Assembly (NCBI GenBank): GCA_021811145.1
Contig: JAJZPN010000013.1
Coordinates: 1 to 41,637, forward strand
DNA length: 41,637 nucleotides
Direction: 5' to 3'
Source of the DNA: Pseudomonadota bacterium
Lineage (GTDB): Bacteria > Pseudomonadota > Gammaproteobacteria > Burkholderiales > Ferrovaceae
The notes beneath the pieces were generated by a model. It worked only from the letters and a program-made list of their open reading frames with translations. It did no database searches and was not told where the DNA came from. This document shows positions 25,930 to 36,038 of the stretch, piece by piece. Both the position numbers and the translations under genes were made by a program. How positions within the stretch are numbered: the first letter of the stretch is position 1; each line of letters opens with the position of its first letter.

Positions 25930-25976
25930 AATTTAAGTCGTCTTTGTAGGACTATGCAATACAATTTTACACTAAT

Positions 25977-26795
25977 TTAGAGCAAAATCCCGTTTGTTAC
26001 TCTAGGTAGTCGGTTTAAATCATAATGTGTCTTTATATCGCTAAAGCCCGCTTGTTGCATGAATAGATGGACAGCCCTTTCCTGATCATACCCATGCTCG
26101 ACAAACAGCTGGCCAGGTCTTTTCAGAAAACGTGGTGCTTTAGTAATAATCTGTTCTAGTGCTTGCGTCCCTTGGTGAGGTGAGGTTAAGGCAAGTTGTG
26201 GCTCAAAGGGTAAACCGTTTTGGCTTAAATGAGGGTCTCCCTCAGCAATATAAGGGGGGTTAGAAAAGATAACCTCATAGTCTCCGGTAACATTTTCGTA
26301 CCAATCACTGTGTAGCCAAGTTAGATGGGATACGCGTTCTTTTAATAACCTATCGGCATTGTCTTGAGCAACTTTCAGTGCCTCAACAGAGACATCAACA
26401 GCTGTCATTTCTATGTGAGGACATAGCGCACACAGTGTCACTGCAATAGCACCTGAACCACTACCTAGATCAAGACAGCGTGGATGATCGAGTGAATTAA
26501 GTACTGGCAGAGCAAGATCAATTAATAACTCCGTATCCGCTCTAGGAATAAGAACAGCAGGAGTCACCTTAAAAGTCAGGCCATAAAACTCTTGTTCACC
26601 AATCACATAGGCTAAGGGTTCACCTTGGTGTAAACGTGCTAGAAGTTGATGAAATAAACTGGCTTGTAAGTCGGTGAGACTATCATTAGCGTGAGCCAAC
26701 AAATAAGCGTAATTGTGTTGAGTGATATATTCGAGGAGTCGACGTCGCTCAAGGAGCAATGGGGCACTTTTATTGAGTGCCTCAGCAATAATCAT
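25977..26795 (-). CDS. prmC: Release-factor glutamine N5-methyltransferase
   Basis: 272 residues. It methylates the glutamine of the GGQ motif in RF1 and RF2 with S-adenosylmethionine. The N-terminal helical domain is followed by the methyltransferase fold: [28 protein letters not shown] and the catalytic [11 protein letters not shown]. Its start overlaps the end of prfA, its substrate gene, by 4 bases. Confidence 0.95.
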   Translation of the reverse strand: MIIAEALNKSAPLLLERRRLLEYITQHNYAYLLAHANDSLTDLQASLFHQLLARLHQGEPLAYVIGEQEFYGLTFKVTPAVLIPRADTELLIDLALPVLNSLDHPRCLDLGSGSGAIAVTLCALCPHIEMTAVDVSVEALKVAQDNADRLLKERVSHLTWLHSDWYENVTGDYEVIFSNPPYIAEGDPHLSQNGLPFEPQLALTSPHQGTQALEQIITKAPRFLKRPGQLFVEHGYDQERAVHLFMQQAGFSDIKTHYDLNRLPRVTNGILL

Positions 26796-27871
26796 TCCTC
26801 TCCTAAATTAGCCAATAATTCCGCTTGATGTTCAGCCATAAGAATCGAAGTTAATTCATTAATATCCCCATCCATAATGGCATCAATTTTATAGAGTGTA
26901 AGATTAATACGGTGATCAGTCACTCTACCTTGCGGAAAATTGTAAGTGCGGATACGTTCGGATCTGTCACCACTACCAATAAGGGATTTTCTGGTGGCAG
27001 CTTCTTTCGCTTGCTGTTCTCTTAACTGTTTATCCCTAATGCGCGCTACCAATACAGCCATTGCTTGTGCTTTATTTTTATGCTGACTTCGACCATCTTG
27101 GCACTCAACCACAATGCCCGTTGGGATATGGGTTATACGAACTGCAGAATCGGTTTTATTAATATGTTGTCCGCCAGCGCCGCTAGCACGAAAGGTATCA
27201 ATACGTAGTTCAGCCGGGTTTAGTGTCACATCAGCTACTTCATCGGCTTCAGGCATTACCGCTACAGTACACGCAGAGGTGTGAATTCTTCCTTGAGTTT
27301 CAGTTTCCGGAACACGTTGAACACGATGGCCACCCGATTCAAACTTTAGACGTGAATAGGCACCATGCCCTTCAATTCTAAAAATAATTTCTTTGAATCC
27401 TCCCACCTCCCCATCACTGTGAGAGATGATTTCGATCGGCCAACCTTGACGCTCTGCATAACGTGAGTACATGCGAAATAAAGAACCGGCGAATAAGGCT
27501 GATTCGTCTCCCCCTGTTCCAGCTCTGATTTCCATGAAAATGTTGCGATCATCATTGGGATCTTTAGGCAGTAGCTCTTTTTGTATTTGACTCTCAATAG
27601 ACTCTATATGCTCTTTTCCTGATTTGATTTCTTCTTCTGCAAATTCTTTGAGTTCAGGATCTTGTAACATGAGTTGAGCGGCATCAATATCTTGGTTGGT
27701 TTGTAAATATTGATGAAATAGTTGTACTACTGGTGCGATTTCAGCATGTTCTTTTGTTAATTTGCGATATTGATCCATATCATCAGTGACATTAGGGTTT
27801 GATAATAAAGCATCAATTTCAGTGAGGCGCTGATCAAGTGCGATCAGCCTCGTTTTTAGTGAATCTTTCAT
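26792..27871 (-). CDS. prfA: Peptide chain release factor 1
   Basis: 359 residues. It recognises UAA and UAG and triggers peptide release. The GGQ motif is in [20 protein letters not shown]; the stop-codon-reading tripeptide is PET in [12 protein letters not shown] (PxT consensus). It lies 5 bp after hemA and overlaps prmC, the common hemA-prfA-prmC order. Confidence 0.97.
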   Translation of the reverse strand: MKDSLKTRLIALDQRLTEIDALLSNPNVTDDMDQYRKLTKEHAEIAPVVQLFHQYLQTNQDIDAAQLMLQDPELKEFAEEEIKSGKEHIESIESQIQKELLPKDPNDDRNIFMEIRAGTGGDESALFAGSLFRMYSRYAERQGWPIEIISHSDGEVGGFKEIIFRIEGHGAYSRLKFESGGHRVQRVPETETQGRIHTSACTVAVMPEADEVADVTLNPAELRIDTFRASGAGGQHINKTDSAVRITHIPTGIVVECQDGRSQHKNKAQAMAVLVARIRDKQLREQQAKEAATRKSLIGSGDRSERIRTYNFPQGRVTDHRINLTLYKIDAIMDGDINELTSILMAEHQAELLANLGEE

Positions 27872-27876
27872 GTGTG

Positions 27877-29157
27877 TTAAGAATCCTGGTCGCGGATAAA
27901 GAGTTGATGGGCGGCATCAATTAAGCTTTGTTGATGTTCGCCGTGAGTTTGGTTTAGTGCTTGTGTGGGATGATGTAAAAATTTATTCATGAGAGAGTTA
28001 GATAACTGCTCAATCACTGCCTCAGCAGAGTCGCCACGTAATAATGCTTTTTTGGCTTTTTCAAGTTCCATACGGCGATAATTATCAGCGTGCTCACGTA
28101 ATTTTTTAATAGTCGGGACAACTTCTCTGGCATGTAACCAATGAATAAAATCTTGTACTCGAACACTAATAATCTTTTCTGCTTCTTCCACCGCAGCTTG
28201 GCGTAGTTCTTTGTTCTCTTGAACAATTTCACCTAAATCATCGACGGTATATAAAAACACATCAGAAAGTTTTCCCACTTCAGGTTCAATGTCACGTGGT
28301 ACAGCAAGGTCAACCAATACCATGGGTTTATGTTTTCTGGTTTTTAAAGAGTTTTCAATCATACCTTTACCAATCAATGGTAAATGACTGGCTGTACAAG
28401 AAATAATGACATCATGTAATGGAATTTCTCTAGCGAGCTCTGATAAGGTGACTGCTTGACCCTTAAAGCGTTCAGCTAATAGCCGACCTCGTTCAAGTGT
28501 ACGGTTTGCAATTGTAATTTGCTGCGGATTTTTGGCGGCAAAGTGGGTGGCAACCAGTTCAATCATTTCGCCAGCACCAATAAATAAAATCTTTTGATCG
28601 CTAGTATTGCCTAATACGCTATGTGTTAATTTGAGGGCAGCGGCAGCAAGAGAAACAGAACGCTCGCCAATAGCAGTTTGACTACGTACCTCTTTCGCCA
28701 CTGAAAAGGTGATCTGAAAGAGTTTATCAAGCATCGGGCCCAAGGTTCCCGCCTCGCTAGCAATTCTTACAGCTTGTTTTACTTGACCTAGGATTTGTGG
28801 TTCCCCAAGAACCATAGAATCTAAACCAGAAGCGACTTTAAAGGCATGGTGTGCCACTGCGCTCCCATTGAGTTGATAGAGATATTGGCTAATGTCAAAT
28901 TGACCTAAATGATGATGTTGTTGTAGCCACTCTGTAATGGAAGTGGGCGACTCATTACGAACGTAAATTTCCGTTCGATTACAGGTGGATAAGATGACCG
29001 CCTCATCACTATGAGTGTCTTCACTCAGCTTAATCAATGCAGGAATTAATTGCTCATCATTAAAAGCAATTCTTTCACGCACAGCAAGCGGGGCGCTATC
29101 ATGATTAAGCCCAAAAGTGTGAATAAAAGAGGTTGAATCAGCCAATCTACTAACCAA
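27877..29157 (-). CDS. hemA: Glutamyl-tRNA reductase
   Basis: 426 residues. It reduces glutamyl-tRNA to glutamate-1-semialdehyde, the first committed step of haem synthesis by the C5 route. The conserved start [14 protein letters not shown], nucleophile Cys59 in [28 protein letters not shown] and the NADPH-binding [12 protein letters not shown] are present. No ATG precedes the conserved region: the frame opens with TTG 29157 (alternative TTG 29145), without a Shine-Dalgarno sequence, close behind a good promoter. Weak initiation could limit HemA synthesis; that is inference. It heads hemA-prfA-prmC. Confidence 0.93.
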   Translation of the reverse strand: MVSRLADSTSFIHTFGLNHDSAPLAVRERIAFNDEQLIPALIKLSEDTHSDEAVILSTCNRTEIYVRNESPTSITEWLQQHHHLGQFDISQYLYQLNGSAVAHHAFKVASGLDSMVLGEPQILGQVKQAVRIASEAGTLGPMLDKLFQITFSVAKEVRSQTAIGERSVSLAAAALKLTHSVLGNTSDQKILFIGAGEMIELVATHFAAKNPQQITIANRTLERGRLLAERFKGQAVTLSELAREIPLHDVIISCTASHLPLIGKGMIENSLKTRKHKPMVLVDLAVPRDIEPEVGKLSDVFLYTVDDLGEIVQENKELRQAAVEEAEKIISVRVQDFIHWLHAREVVPTIKKLREHADNYRRMELEKAKKALLRGDSAEAVIEQLSNSLMNKFLHHPTQALNQTHGEHQQSLIDAAHQLFIRDQDS

Positions 29158-29179
29158 TACAATTAATTATAATTAATAC

Positions 29180-29209
29180 ATTATAAACTGCTAATGCCCT
29201 CTGTGTCCT
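29180..29209 (-). promoter_or_regulatory. Candidate hemA promoter
   Basis: On the minus strand AGGACA (29209-29204) and TATAAT (29185-29180) are 18 bases apart, immediately after the mltA stop. The expected start of transcription (about 29173) leaves a leader of only about 15-20 bases before TTG 29157. Confidence 0.5.
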
Positions 29210-30421
29210 TTAATGTGAAGGAGAAGGAACTAGACCTTTAGGATAGAAAACCCACATACGACCTGATTGTCTCATTGAGCCCGCTTCTTTACCAGCCTCA
29301 CTCCCAGTTCCCCAGTAAAAATCTGCTCTTATGGCCCCACGTATGGCGCCTCCCATGTCTTGCCCAAACATTAACTGTCTTAAAGGGTGTGAGCTATTAG
29401 GCAAAGTGGTATCGAGGAAAATCGGCGTGCCTAATGGAATGACACGGGTATCAATAGCGAGGCTCGCTTTTGGGGTAAGCGGTATACCAAGCGCTCCCAG
29501 AGGGTCTTTGAGGCTATCAGGTAAAATTCTAAAAAACACATAACTGGGATTTTGATTAAGTAGGTGATGTAGTTGGTCAGGATGGTTACGCAGCCATTTT
29601 TTTATGCCATTTACAGAAGCGTTACTTAAGGTGAGTTCACCTTGGTCAATTAAGTAGCGACCAATAGAGTGGTAGGGATAACCATTTTGATCGGCATACC
29701 CTAAATGTAAGTGCTGGCCATTAGCCAATACAATTTGTCCTGATCCTTGGATTTGCATAAAAAACAAATCAACAGGATCATGTACATAAGCCAATACGGA
29801 GGCATTAAGTGGTTGATCTTCAAGTTCAATATCTGCTCTTGATAGATAAGGCACAACCTTTTGACCTTGTAAGCGTCCACGTAGTCTTTTGCCTTTAAGT
29901 TCGGGTACCACACTACCTAAATCAATAGTGAGTAAATCCTTGGGTTCGCCATAAATGGGGTAGGTATAGTATTTGGTACGCACTAAACTGCCTTTCATAA
30001 CGGGTTCATAGTACCCGGTTATAAGCCCTGCTTTTGTGCCATCTGAGTTTTCTATACGCCACACGTTAAAATAGCGTTCAAAAAAAGCCCTACGAGCCTC
30101 TTCATTAGTCTCTTTTCCAATTAACTTGGCCTGTTGGCAGAGATTTCTCCAGCGTGGGTCTTTTTCTAAGGGAGCGCATTGTCGAAGTAGGGCCTGCCAT
30201 GAGTCAAGAGTGACGCCGTGATGCCAATTAGGTAAATTAGAAAAGTTATCTTCTATAAACTTTGGTGGTTGGTACGTTGTAATGGCTTCCCCAGAAGCAT
30301 TTGCTGGGGCAGGGCAGGTTTGAAGCGGCTTGGCCTGCTCTTTTGATAAGTCATTATCTGGAGGTAGGCTGGAGCAAGCTGTTACAAATAGTAATAAAGA
30401 GAGTATGAAGTACTTGTTCAT
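29210..30421 (-). CDS. mltA: Membrane-bound lytic murein transglycosylase A
   Basis: 403 residues. Lipoprotein signal MNKYFILSLLLFVTAC with the lipidated cysteine at 16. The MltA domain has GLITGYYEPVMKGS, YLSRADIE, FFMQIQGSGQIV and GYADQNGYPYHSIGRYLI. The C-terminal 3D domain has IDTRVIPLGTPIF, FGQDMGGAIRGAIRADFYWG with the catalytic aspartate, and GRMWVFYP. It cleaves the glycan strands of peptidoglycan from the outer membrane, releasing anhydro-muropeptides. It lies upstream of hemA on the same strand, 52 bp apart. Confidence 0.95.
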   Translation of the reverse strand: MNKYFILSLLLFVTACSSLPPDNDLSKEQAKPLQTCPAPANASGEAITTYQPPKFIEDNFSNLPNWHHGVTLDSWQALLRQCAPLEKDPRWRNLCQQAKLIGKETNEEARRAFFERYFNVWRIENSDGTKAGLITGYYEPVMKGSLVRTKYYTYPIYGEPKDLLTIDLGSVVPELKGKRLRGRLQGQKVVPYLSRADIELEDQPLNASVLAYVHDPVDLFFMQIQGSGQIVLANGQHLHLGYADQNGYPYHSIGRYLIDQGELTLSNASVNGIKKWLRNHPDQLHHLLNQNPSYVFFRILPDSLKDPLGALGIPLTPKASLAIDTRVIPLGTPIFLDTTLPNSSHPLRQLMFGQDMGGAIRGAIRADFYWGTGSEAGKEAGSMRQSGRMWVFYPKGLVPSPSH

Positions 30422-30503
30422 AAAATATCAGTTCATTATAACGATTTTTTTTAGTGTCAAAAAAGATTATGAGCCTGATTATCAAGCTCAGCATACACTC
30501 TGA

Positions 30504-30509
30504 TAGAAT
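30504..30509 (+). promoter_or_regulatory. Extended -10 promoter of the rpe-trpE unit (candidate)
   Basis: TAGAAT preceded by TGA gives an extended -10 (TGnTAGAAT), 42 bases before the rpe ATG. The -35 region is weak (TTATCA at 30479-30484, spacing 19). The rpe ribosome binding site is strong (GGGGGAGAGGGG directly before TATG). No trp-leader peptide or attenuator is visible. Confidence 0.4.
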
Positions 30510-30550
30510 AAACTAAACAAATATATGAAACTAACAAGGGGGAGAGGGGT

Positions 30551-31210
30551 ATGGTTGATCGAATTGCACCAAGTTTATTATCAGCAGATTTCGCTAATTT
30601 AGGTCAGGAAGTAAAAGACGTCATTGCAGCTGGCGCTGATCTTATTCATTTTGATGTTATGGATAATCATTATGTGCCCAATTTAACTATAGGACCCTTG
30701 GTGTGTGAGGCGATACGTTCTTATGCAACTGTCCCCATTGATGTACATTTAATGGTTAAGCCTGTTGATCGAATTATTCCTGACTTTGCCAAGGCAGGGG
30801 CAGGGATTATTAGTTTTCATCCTGAAGCCAGTGAACATATTGATCGCACAATTGGTCTTATCCATGATCAGGGATGTAAAGCGGGATTGGTATTTAATCC
30901 TGCTACTCCATTAAGTTATTTGGATCACGTGATGGATAAATTGGACCTCATCTTAATTATGTCGGTGAACCCTGGTTTTGGTGGGCAATCTTTTATACCT
31001 GAAGCGTTAAAAAAGCTACAGGACGTAAGACGGCGTATTGATGAATCCGGCTATGATATTTGGTTAGAAATAGACGGTGGAGTGAAGGTGGATAATATTC
31101 ATTCTATTAAACAAGCAGGTGCTGATACCTTTGTGGCAGGTTCAGCAATATTTAATACCCCTGATTATCACGCCACCATTGCCGCAATGCGTAAAGAGTT
31201 AAATCGATGA
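30551..31210 (+). CDS. rpe: Ribulose-phosphate 3-epimerase
   Basis: 219 residues, TIM barrel. It interconverts ribulose-5-phosphate and xylulose-5-phosphate. The metal and catalytic residues sit in [46 protein letters not shown] and EIDGGV. In many betaproteobacteria rpe is followed by gph and then trpE; here gph is absent and the rpe stop overlaps the trpE start by 4 bases (ATGA). Confidence 0.97.
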   Translation: MVDRIAPSLLSADFANLGQEVKDVIAAGADLIHFDVMDNHYVPNLTIGPLVCEAIRSYATVPIDVHLMVKPVDRIIPDFAKAGAGIISFHPEASEHIDRTIGLIHDQGCKAGLVFNPATPLSYLDHVMDKLDLILIMSVNPGFGGQSFIPEALKKLQDVRRRIDESGYDIWLEIDGGVKVDNIHSIKQAGADTFVAGSAIFNTPDYHATIAAMRKELNR

Positions 31211-32670
31211 CAAAAGAAGAGTTTTTTGCCTTAAGCCAAGCAGGATATAACTTAATTCCAGTAGTGAAGACACAGCTTGCAGACTTAGATACACCGCTTT
31301 CAGTTTATGCCAAGCTTGCTCAAGCACCATATACTTTCTTACTTGAGTCGGTACATGGTGGAGAGCGCTTCGGACGATATTCTTTTATTGGCTTACCGGC
31401 AAAAAAACGCATTCGAGTGACCCAATATCAGGTGGATATTGAGACAGACGGCATGGCAACAGAATCTATTGTCGTTGATAATCCACTTGATTTTATTGAG
31501 CATTTTCAAGGCCAATTTAAAGCAGCACCACTCAAGGCTCTGCCACGATTTTGTGGCGGCTTGGCGGGTTATTTTGGCCATGACATTATTCGTTATATAG
31601 AACCTCGTCTAAGCCAAGGTTGGAAAAAAGACGATATAGGTACTCCTGATATTTTGTTATTGGTAACTACTGAATTAGTGGTTATAGATAATTTGTCTGG
31701 ACAACTTCATCTTATTGTTTATGGTGACGCCAGCCATCCACAGGGTTTTGATTTGGCAACAAAGCGATTAGAAGAATTATCAAAAGAATTAACTAAACCA
31801 GCTGTATTACCAGAATTGGCTGTTACTGGTTCAGCTGAGTTAATTAACGATACTGATCAACAATGGCATGAACAAGCTGTAAATAAAGCGCTCGATTATA
31901 TTACAGAGGGTGACATTATGCAGGTGGTGTTAAGTCGCCGTATGCACCGCTCTTTTAAAGCAGAACCCTTGGCACTGTATCGTGCATTAAGAAGACTTAA
32001 TCCTTCTCCTTATATGTTTTATTACAATATGGGGGATTTTTATGTGGTCGGTGCCTCACCAGAAATCCTTGTGAGACTGGAAGACAACAAGGTCACTCTA
32101 AGACCAATAGCAGGAACTCGACCTAGAGGACAAAATACTCTTGAAGATGAACAGCTCGCTATGGATTTATTAAACGATCCCAAAGAAATAGCTGAACACA
32201 TTATGTTGATGGATTTGGGTAGAAATGATGTGGGCCGAATCGCAGAAACAGGCTCAGTAATTGTTACTGAGAAAATGGTGATAGAGCGTTATTCTCATGT
32301 CATGCATATTGTCTCTAATGTGGAAGGAAAATTAAAGCAAGGCTTTAAGGCAATGGATGTTCTCAAAGCAACTTTTCCTGCAGGGACCTTAAGTGGTGCC
32401 CCTAAAATTCGAGCATTAGAAATTATCGATGAGCTGGAACCTATTCGTCGCGGCATTTATGGTGGAGCGGTAGGCTATTTTGACTATTCGGGAAATATGG
32501 ATTTAGCTATTGCTATTCGTACGGCTGTCATCAAAGATGAGGTGCTATACGTTCAAGCAGGTGGAGGGATTGTTGCCGATTCAACGGCAGAGAACGAATG
32601 GCAAGAAACGGTAAATAAATCCCGTGCAGTAGACAAAGCGGCTCAACTGGCTGAACAAGGACTACACTAA
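31207..32670 (+). CDS. trpE: Anthranilate synthase component I
   Basis: 487 residues. It makes anthranilate from chorismate with ammonia from TrpG. The N-terminal part holds the tryptophan-feedback motif [18 protein letters not shown]. The chorismate-binding domain has [66 protein letters not shown], and [13 protein letters not shown]. It is translationally coupled to rpe and is followed 2 bp later by a LOG-family gene rather than trpG. Confidence 0.96.
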   Translation: MTKEEFFALSQAGYNLIPVVKTQLADLDTPLSVYAKLAQAPYTFLLESVHGGERFGRYSFIGLPAKKRIRVTQYQVDIETDGMATESIVVDNPLDFIEHFQGQFKAAPLKALPRFCGGLAGYFGHDIIRYIEPRLSQGWKKDDIGTPDILLLVTTELVVIDNLSGQLHLIVYGDASHPQGFDLATKRLEELSKELTKPAVLPELAVTGSAELINDTDQQWHEQAVNKALDYITEGDIMQVVLSRRMHRSFKAEPLALYRALRRLNPSPYMFYYNMGDFYVVGASPEILVRLEDNKVTLRPIAGTRPRGQNTLEDEQLAMDLLNDPKEIAEHIMLMDLGRNDVGRIAETGSVIVTEKMVIERYSHVMHIVSNVEGKLKQGFKAMDVLKATFPAGTLSGAPKIRALEIIDELEPIRRGIYGGAVGYFDYSGNMDLAIAIRTAVIKDEVLYVQAGGGIVADSTAENEWQETVNKSRAVDKAAQLAEQGLH

Positions 32671-32672
32671 CC

Positions 32673-33683
32673 ATGACAGATAAAAGTGACTCTTCACGCT
32701 CTATCCCCAAGCCTCCCCACCGTTTAGAAAGAATTTGCCCTCTGCCGTGGGAACATCCTGTAAGTATTAAAGAAGCGGAAGAGCTAAAACGACGCCAGCA
32801 AGAAATTATGGCCAATCCCTCCTACGTTGAACCTGATCAAGATGTCTCTTTTATTCATGAGGATGCTCTTAGAGGGGTACGCTTACAACTAGATTACACC
32901 AAGGCTGAAACCACCATGAACAACTATGGTATTCACCATGCTGTGGTGGTATTTGGTAGCACGCGTTTAAAAGATGAAAAATTAGCTAAAGTTGATCATG
33001 AATTAGCCTTGGCAAAATTGGCAGCGGATCCTACTAATGTGTTTTTAAAACAACAAGTTCGTTTATCTGAACGACAAGTTGAGTTGTCACGTTACTATGA
33101 AGTAGGGCGTCAATTAGGCCAACTTGTAGGACAAGCAGGTCATGGGCCACAGGACTCAAGTTTGGTTATCATGACTGGTGGTGGCCCTGGTGGCATGGAG
33201 GCTGCTAATCGAGGTGCTTATGAGGTAGGGGCTCGGACTGTTGGATTAAATATTACTTTACCAAGAGAGCAATATCCTAATCCATACATCACGCCGGGAC
33301 TATGTTTTCAATTTCATTATTTTGCTTTGCGTAAACTACACTTCATGAAACGTGCAGTCGCTCTAGTGGCTTTGCCCGGTGGTTATGGTACCTTTGATGA
33401 GTTGTTTGGTGCATTAACTCTTATTCAAACAAGAAAAATTGATCCTATTCCTGTTATTTTGGTTGGTGAAAGTTTCTGGCGTGATGTAGTGAATTTTGAG
33501 AGACTATTGGATTATGGCAATATTGATCCTGAAGACATGAACCTCTTTTGGTACGCTGAAACTGCAGAAGAAGTATGGCATGGTATTCGTGAATGGCATC
33601 GCAGTAATGGCACTGATATTTTTGATGGTGAAGGGCGCATTCAACCAAGAAAAACTTCCTCACTTCGTACTGACCCAATTTAA
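32673..33683 (+). CDS. LOG-family (TIGR00730-type) nucleotide phosphoribohydrolase-like protein
   Basis: 336 residues. The Rossmann-like LOG domain is in the C-terminal two thirds: VVFGSTRLKDE, MTGGGPGGMEAANRGA (GGGxxGxME-type) and LPGGYGTFDELFGALTLIQT with the catalytic glutamate region. The N-terminal extension of about 90 residues puts it with the longer bacterial LOG-like proteins often misnamed lysine decarboxylase. Relatives hydrolyse nucleoside 5'-monophosphates at the N-glycosidic bond. It sits between trpE and trpG with gaps of 2 and 12 bp, so it is co-expressed with anthranilate synthase. Why is unknown. Confidence 0.88.
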   Translation: MTDKSDSSRSIPKPPHRLERICPLPWEHPVSIKEAEELKRRQQEIMANPSYVEPDQDVSFIHEDALRGVRLQLDYTKAETTMNNYGIHHAVVVFGSTRLKDEKLAKVDHELALAKLAADPTNVFLKQQVRLSERQVELSRYYEVGRQLGQLVGQAGHGPQDSSLVIMTGGGPGGMEAANRGAYEVGARTVGLNITLPREQYPNPYITPGLCFQFHYFALRKLHFMKRAVALVALPGGYGTFDELFGALTLIQTRKIDPIPVILVGESFWRDVVNFERLLDYGNIDPEDMNLFWYAETAEEVWHGIREWHRSNGTDIFDGEGRIQPRKTSSLRTDPI

Positions 33684-33695
33684 AGATAAAAATTT

Positions 33696-34274
33696 ATGTT
33701 GTTAATGATTGATAACTATGATTCCTTTACTTACAACCTTGTCCAGTACTTTGGGGAGTTAGGTCAAGAAGTACTGGTTAAAAGAAATGATGAAATAACT
33801 GTCGCTGACGTTCATCAGTTAAATCCCTCTTATATCGTTATCTCTCCAGGACCTTGTAGCCCAAAAGAGGCAGGGATATCTGTTGAGGTAATTCGTCAAT
33901 TTGCAGGTAAGCTACCTATTCTTGGTGTATGTCTTGGGCACCAAGCCATTGGAGAAGCTTTTGGTGGAAAAGTCATTCATGCAAAAACTGTTATGCATGG
34001 CAAAGTGTCACCTGTATTTCATCATAACGAAGGGGTATTTACGGATTTACCAAACCCCATGAGGGCAACGCGATATCATTCTCTTGCAGTTGAGAAAGAG
34101 ACTTTACCTAAAGAATTAACAGTCACCGCATGGACTGAGGATGGTGAAATTATGGGTGTTAAACATGTTCACTACCCTCTAGAGGGTGTTCAGTTTCATC
34201 CGGAGTCTATTTTGACTGAGCATGGGCATCAACTATTAAATAACTTTCTTACTCAGTACCACACAAAAAATTAG
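33696..34274 (+). CDS. trpG: Anthranilate synthase component II (glutamine amidotransferase)
   Basis: 192 residues, class I amidotransferase. The triad is visible: Cys in [15 protein letters not shown] and His-x-Glu in [13 protein letters not shown]. The start is [19 protein letters not shown]. It delivers ammonia to TrpE and could also serve PabB, as TrpG/PabA proteins cannot be told apart by sequence alone. No trpD or trpC follows; the next gene is convergent rsmA, overlapping its 3' end by 26 bases. Confidence 0.94.
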   Translation: MLLMIDNYDSFTYNLVQYFGELGQEVLVKRNDEITVADVHQLNPSYIVISPGPCSPKEAGISVEVIRQFAGKLPILGVCLGHQAIGEAFGGKVIHAKTVMHGKVSPVFHHNEGVFTDLPNPMRATRYHSLAVEKETLPKELTVTAWTEDGEIMGVKHVHYPLEGVQFHPESILTEHGHQLLNNFLTQYHTKN

Positions 34275-35028
34275 ATAGTTTGATAAACTCGTCAACGCTT
34301 AGTGTTTCAGCTCGACGTTGTGGATCAATGGCCAATTGTTCCCATTGATCCTCTTTAACCCATTTTTTCAAAGTTGAACGTAACATTTTTCTTCTTTGTG
34401 AAAAGGCTTCCATAACCACTGTAGCAAAGTGTTCTTCATTGCGTGCGGTCAGCATATCCACTGATTTAGGGATAAGCCTGACGATTGCAGACATGACTTT
34501 AGGGGGGGGATCAAAGGCAGTGGGAGGAACATCAAATAAATGTTCAAGATGATAGCGATAAGACATCATGACGGTTAATCGACTATAGTCTCTACTTCCC
34601 GGTGTGGCAGTTAAACGATCAACTACTTCCTTTTGTAGCATAAAGTGAGCATCGCGCCATTTATCTGCGCTCATTGATAGATGAAAAAGTAGTGGTGTGG
34701 AAATATTATAAGGAAGATTGCCAATCAGCCGAAAATGATCAGGAAACTGGTTAAAATCAACTTTCAGTACGTCGCTTTCAACAATGGTAATTTGATTATT
34801 ATATTGTGTCTGTTGTTGCCAATAATGAATTAGATCTCTATCCAATTCAATTAATGTCAGTTGATCAAGTTCTTTAAGTAAGGGGTGAGTGAGTGCGCCC
34901 AGTCCAGGACCGATTTCCACAACGTAATCATCTCGGCGTAAATGAGCTGATTTAATAATATTATAGATTATCGATTGATCAATCAAAAAGTGTTGACCAA
35001 AACGTTTTCTGGCAATGTGTTTTGTCAT
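34249..35028 (-). CDS. rsmA: 16S rRNA (adenine1518/1519-N6)-dimethyltransferase
   Basis: 259 residues. It dimethylates two adenines in the 3' hairpin of 16S rRNA. The start [16 protein letters not shown]-binding [14 protein letters not shown] and catalytic [17 protein letters not shown] are typical of KsgA/RsmA, followed by the small C-terminal domain. It is the last gene of the lptD-surA-pdxA-rsmA unit, starting in a TAATG overlap with pdxA. No apaG or apaH follows, unlike in enterics. Confidence 0.96.
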   Translation of the reverse strand: MTKHIARKRFGQHFLIDQSIIYNIIKSAHLRRDDYVVEIGPGLGALTHPLLKELDQLTLIELDRDLIHYWQQQTQYNNQITIVESDVLKVDFNQFPDHFRLIGNLPYNISTPLLFHLSMSADKWRDAHFMLQKEVVDRLTATPGSRDYSRLTVMMSYRYHLEHLFDVPPTAFDPPPKVMSAIVRLIPKSVDMLTARNEEHFATVVMEAFSQRRKMLRSTLKKWVKEDQWEQLAIDPQRRAETLSVDEFIKLSNFLCGTE

Positions 35029-36038
35029 TATTTATGGTTCATGTGTAATGCAGTATCAATGGCTTCTTTTAAGCTGCCCACATCAATGTGAGCCTCTTTT
35101 TTTCCCGCAAGTGACAAAGCAGTCCCGTGATCTACAGAGGTACGAATAATAGGCAGTCCTAAAGTAATGTTCACGCCTTTACCAAAACTGGTTGTCTTAA
35201 GAACAGGTAAACCTTGATCATGGTACATCGCTAATACGCAATCGACTCCCTGAAGAGACTCTTCTAAAAATAAAGTATCTGCCGAAAAGGGGCCTTCAAT
35301 ATGTTGTCCTAATAATTGACAGCGTTGTATTGTTGGAGAAATGACTCTAATCTCTTCATCGCCCAGATGGCCCTCTTCACCAGCATGAGGATTGAGTCCT
35401 GCAACTTTTATTCTGGGTTCTGTAATATTAAATTTTGTTTTTAATTCTCGATGTAATATTTGTAAAGTTGAAAATAGATTATCTTCAGTAATAGACTGAG
35501 ATACGTCTTTCAGGGGAATGTGGGTGGTCGCAAGAGCCACTCTTAATTTCCCTCCAACAAGTAGCATTACAACTTTAGGCACCGAAAATTGTTGTGCCAA
35601 GTATTCTGTGTGTCCAGTGAAAACAATCCCTGATTCTTCGATGATACTCTTTTGGATTGGACCTGTTACTAACGCATGAAAGATACCTTGGTGTGTATAT
35701 TGAGCTGCGTTAGTAAGAGCTTGTAGAACATAATTAGCATTAAGAACGTTTAGGGTGCCTGGTACCACAGGAGCGCGACAGGGATGATGCCAAACGGCGA
35801 TATGGGAACGTAATTGGTGTGGATTATGTGGATTAAACTCCTCAAATTGAAAGGGGATACCCAACAAAGACGCACGTTCAATCAATACGTTTTTATCGGC
35901 ACATAATACTAAACGCGCTTTGAGATCCTGCTCTTGCGCTATTAGCACCGCTAAATCAGGGCCTATTCCAGCCGGTTCTCCAACTGATAAACCAATCAGT
36001 TTTTGTGAATTAGAAATCATCAAGTCGGATATCGACAT
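35028..36038 (-). CDS. pdxA: 4-hydroxythreonine-4-phosphate dehydrogenase
   Basis: 336 residues from ATG 36038 (AAGAGA 8 bases upstream); ATG 36020 is an in-frame alternative that would lengthen the gap to the ribosome binding site. It oxidises 4-phosphohydroxythreonine in vitamin B6 synthesis. Motifs are EPAGIGPDLA (GDPAGIGPE in most), the substrate loop FTGHTEYLA, metal histidines in LNPHAGEEGHLG and MYHDQGLP, and TSVDHGTALSLAGK. It starts within the last bases of surA. Confidence 0.95.
   Translation of the reverse strand: MSISDLMISNSQKLIGLSVGEPAGIGPDLAVLIAQEQDLKARLVLCADKNVLIERASLLGIPFQFEEFNPHNPHQLRSHIAVWHHPCRAPVVPGTLNVLNANYVLQALTNAAQYTHQGIFHALVTGPIQKSIIEESGIVFTGHTEYLAQQFSVPKVVMLLVGGKLRVALATTHIPLKDVSQSITEDNLFSTLQILHRELKTKFNITEPRIKVAGLNPHAGEEGHLGDEEIRVISPTIQRCQLLGQHIEGPFSADTLFLEESLQGVDCVLAMYHDQGLPVLKTTSFGKGVNITLGLPIIRTSVDHGTALSLAGKKEAHIDVGSLKEAIDTALHMNHK

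Noticed and set aside
30422..30550. A tryptophan attenuator before the rpe-trpE unit
   Set aside because: No leader peptide with adjacent Trp codons and no pair of alternative hairpins with a T-tract could be found.
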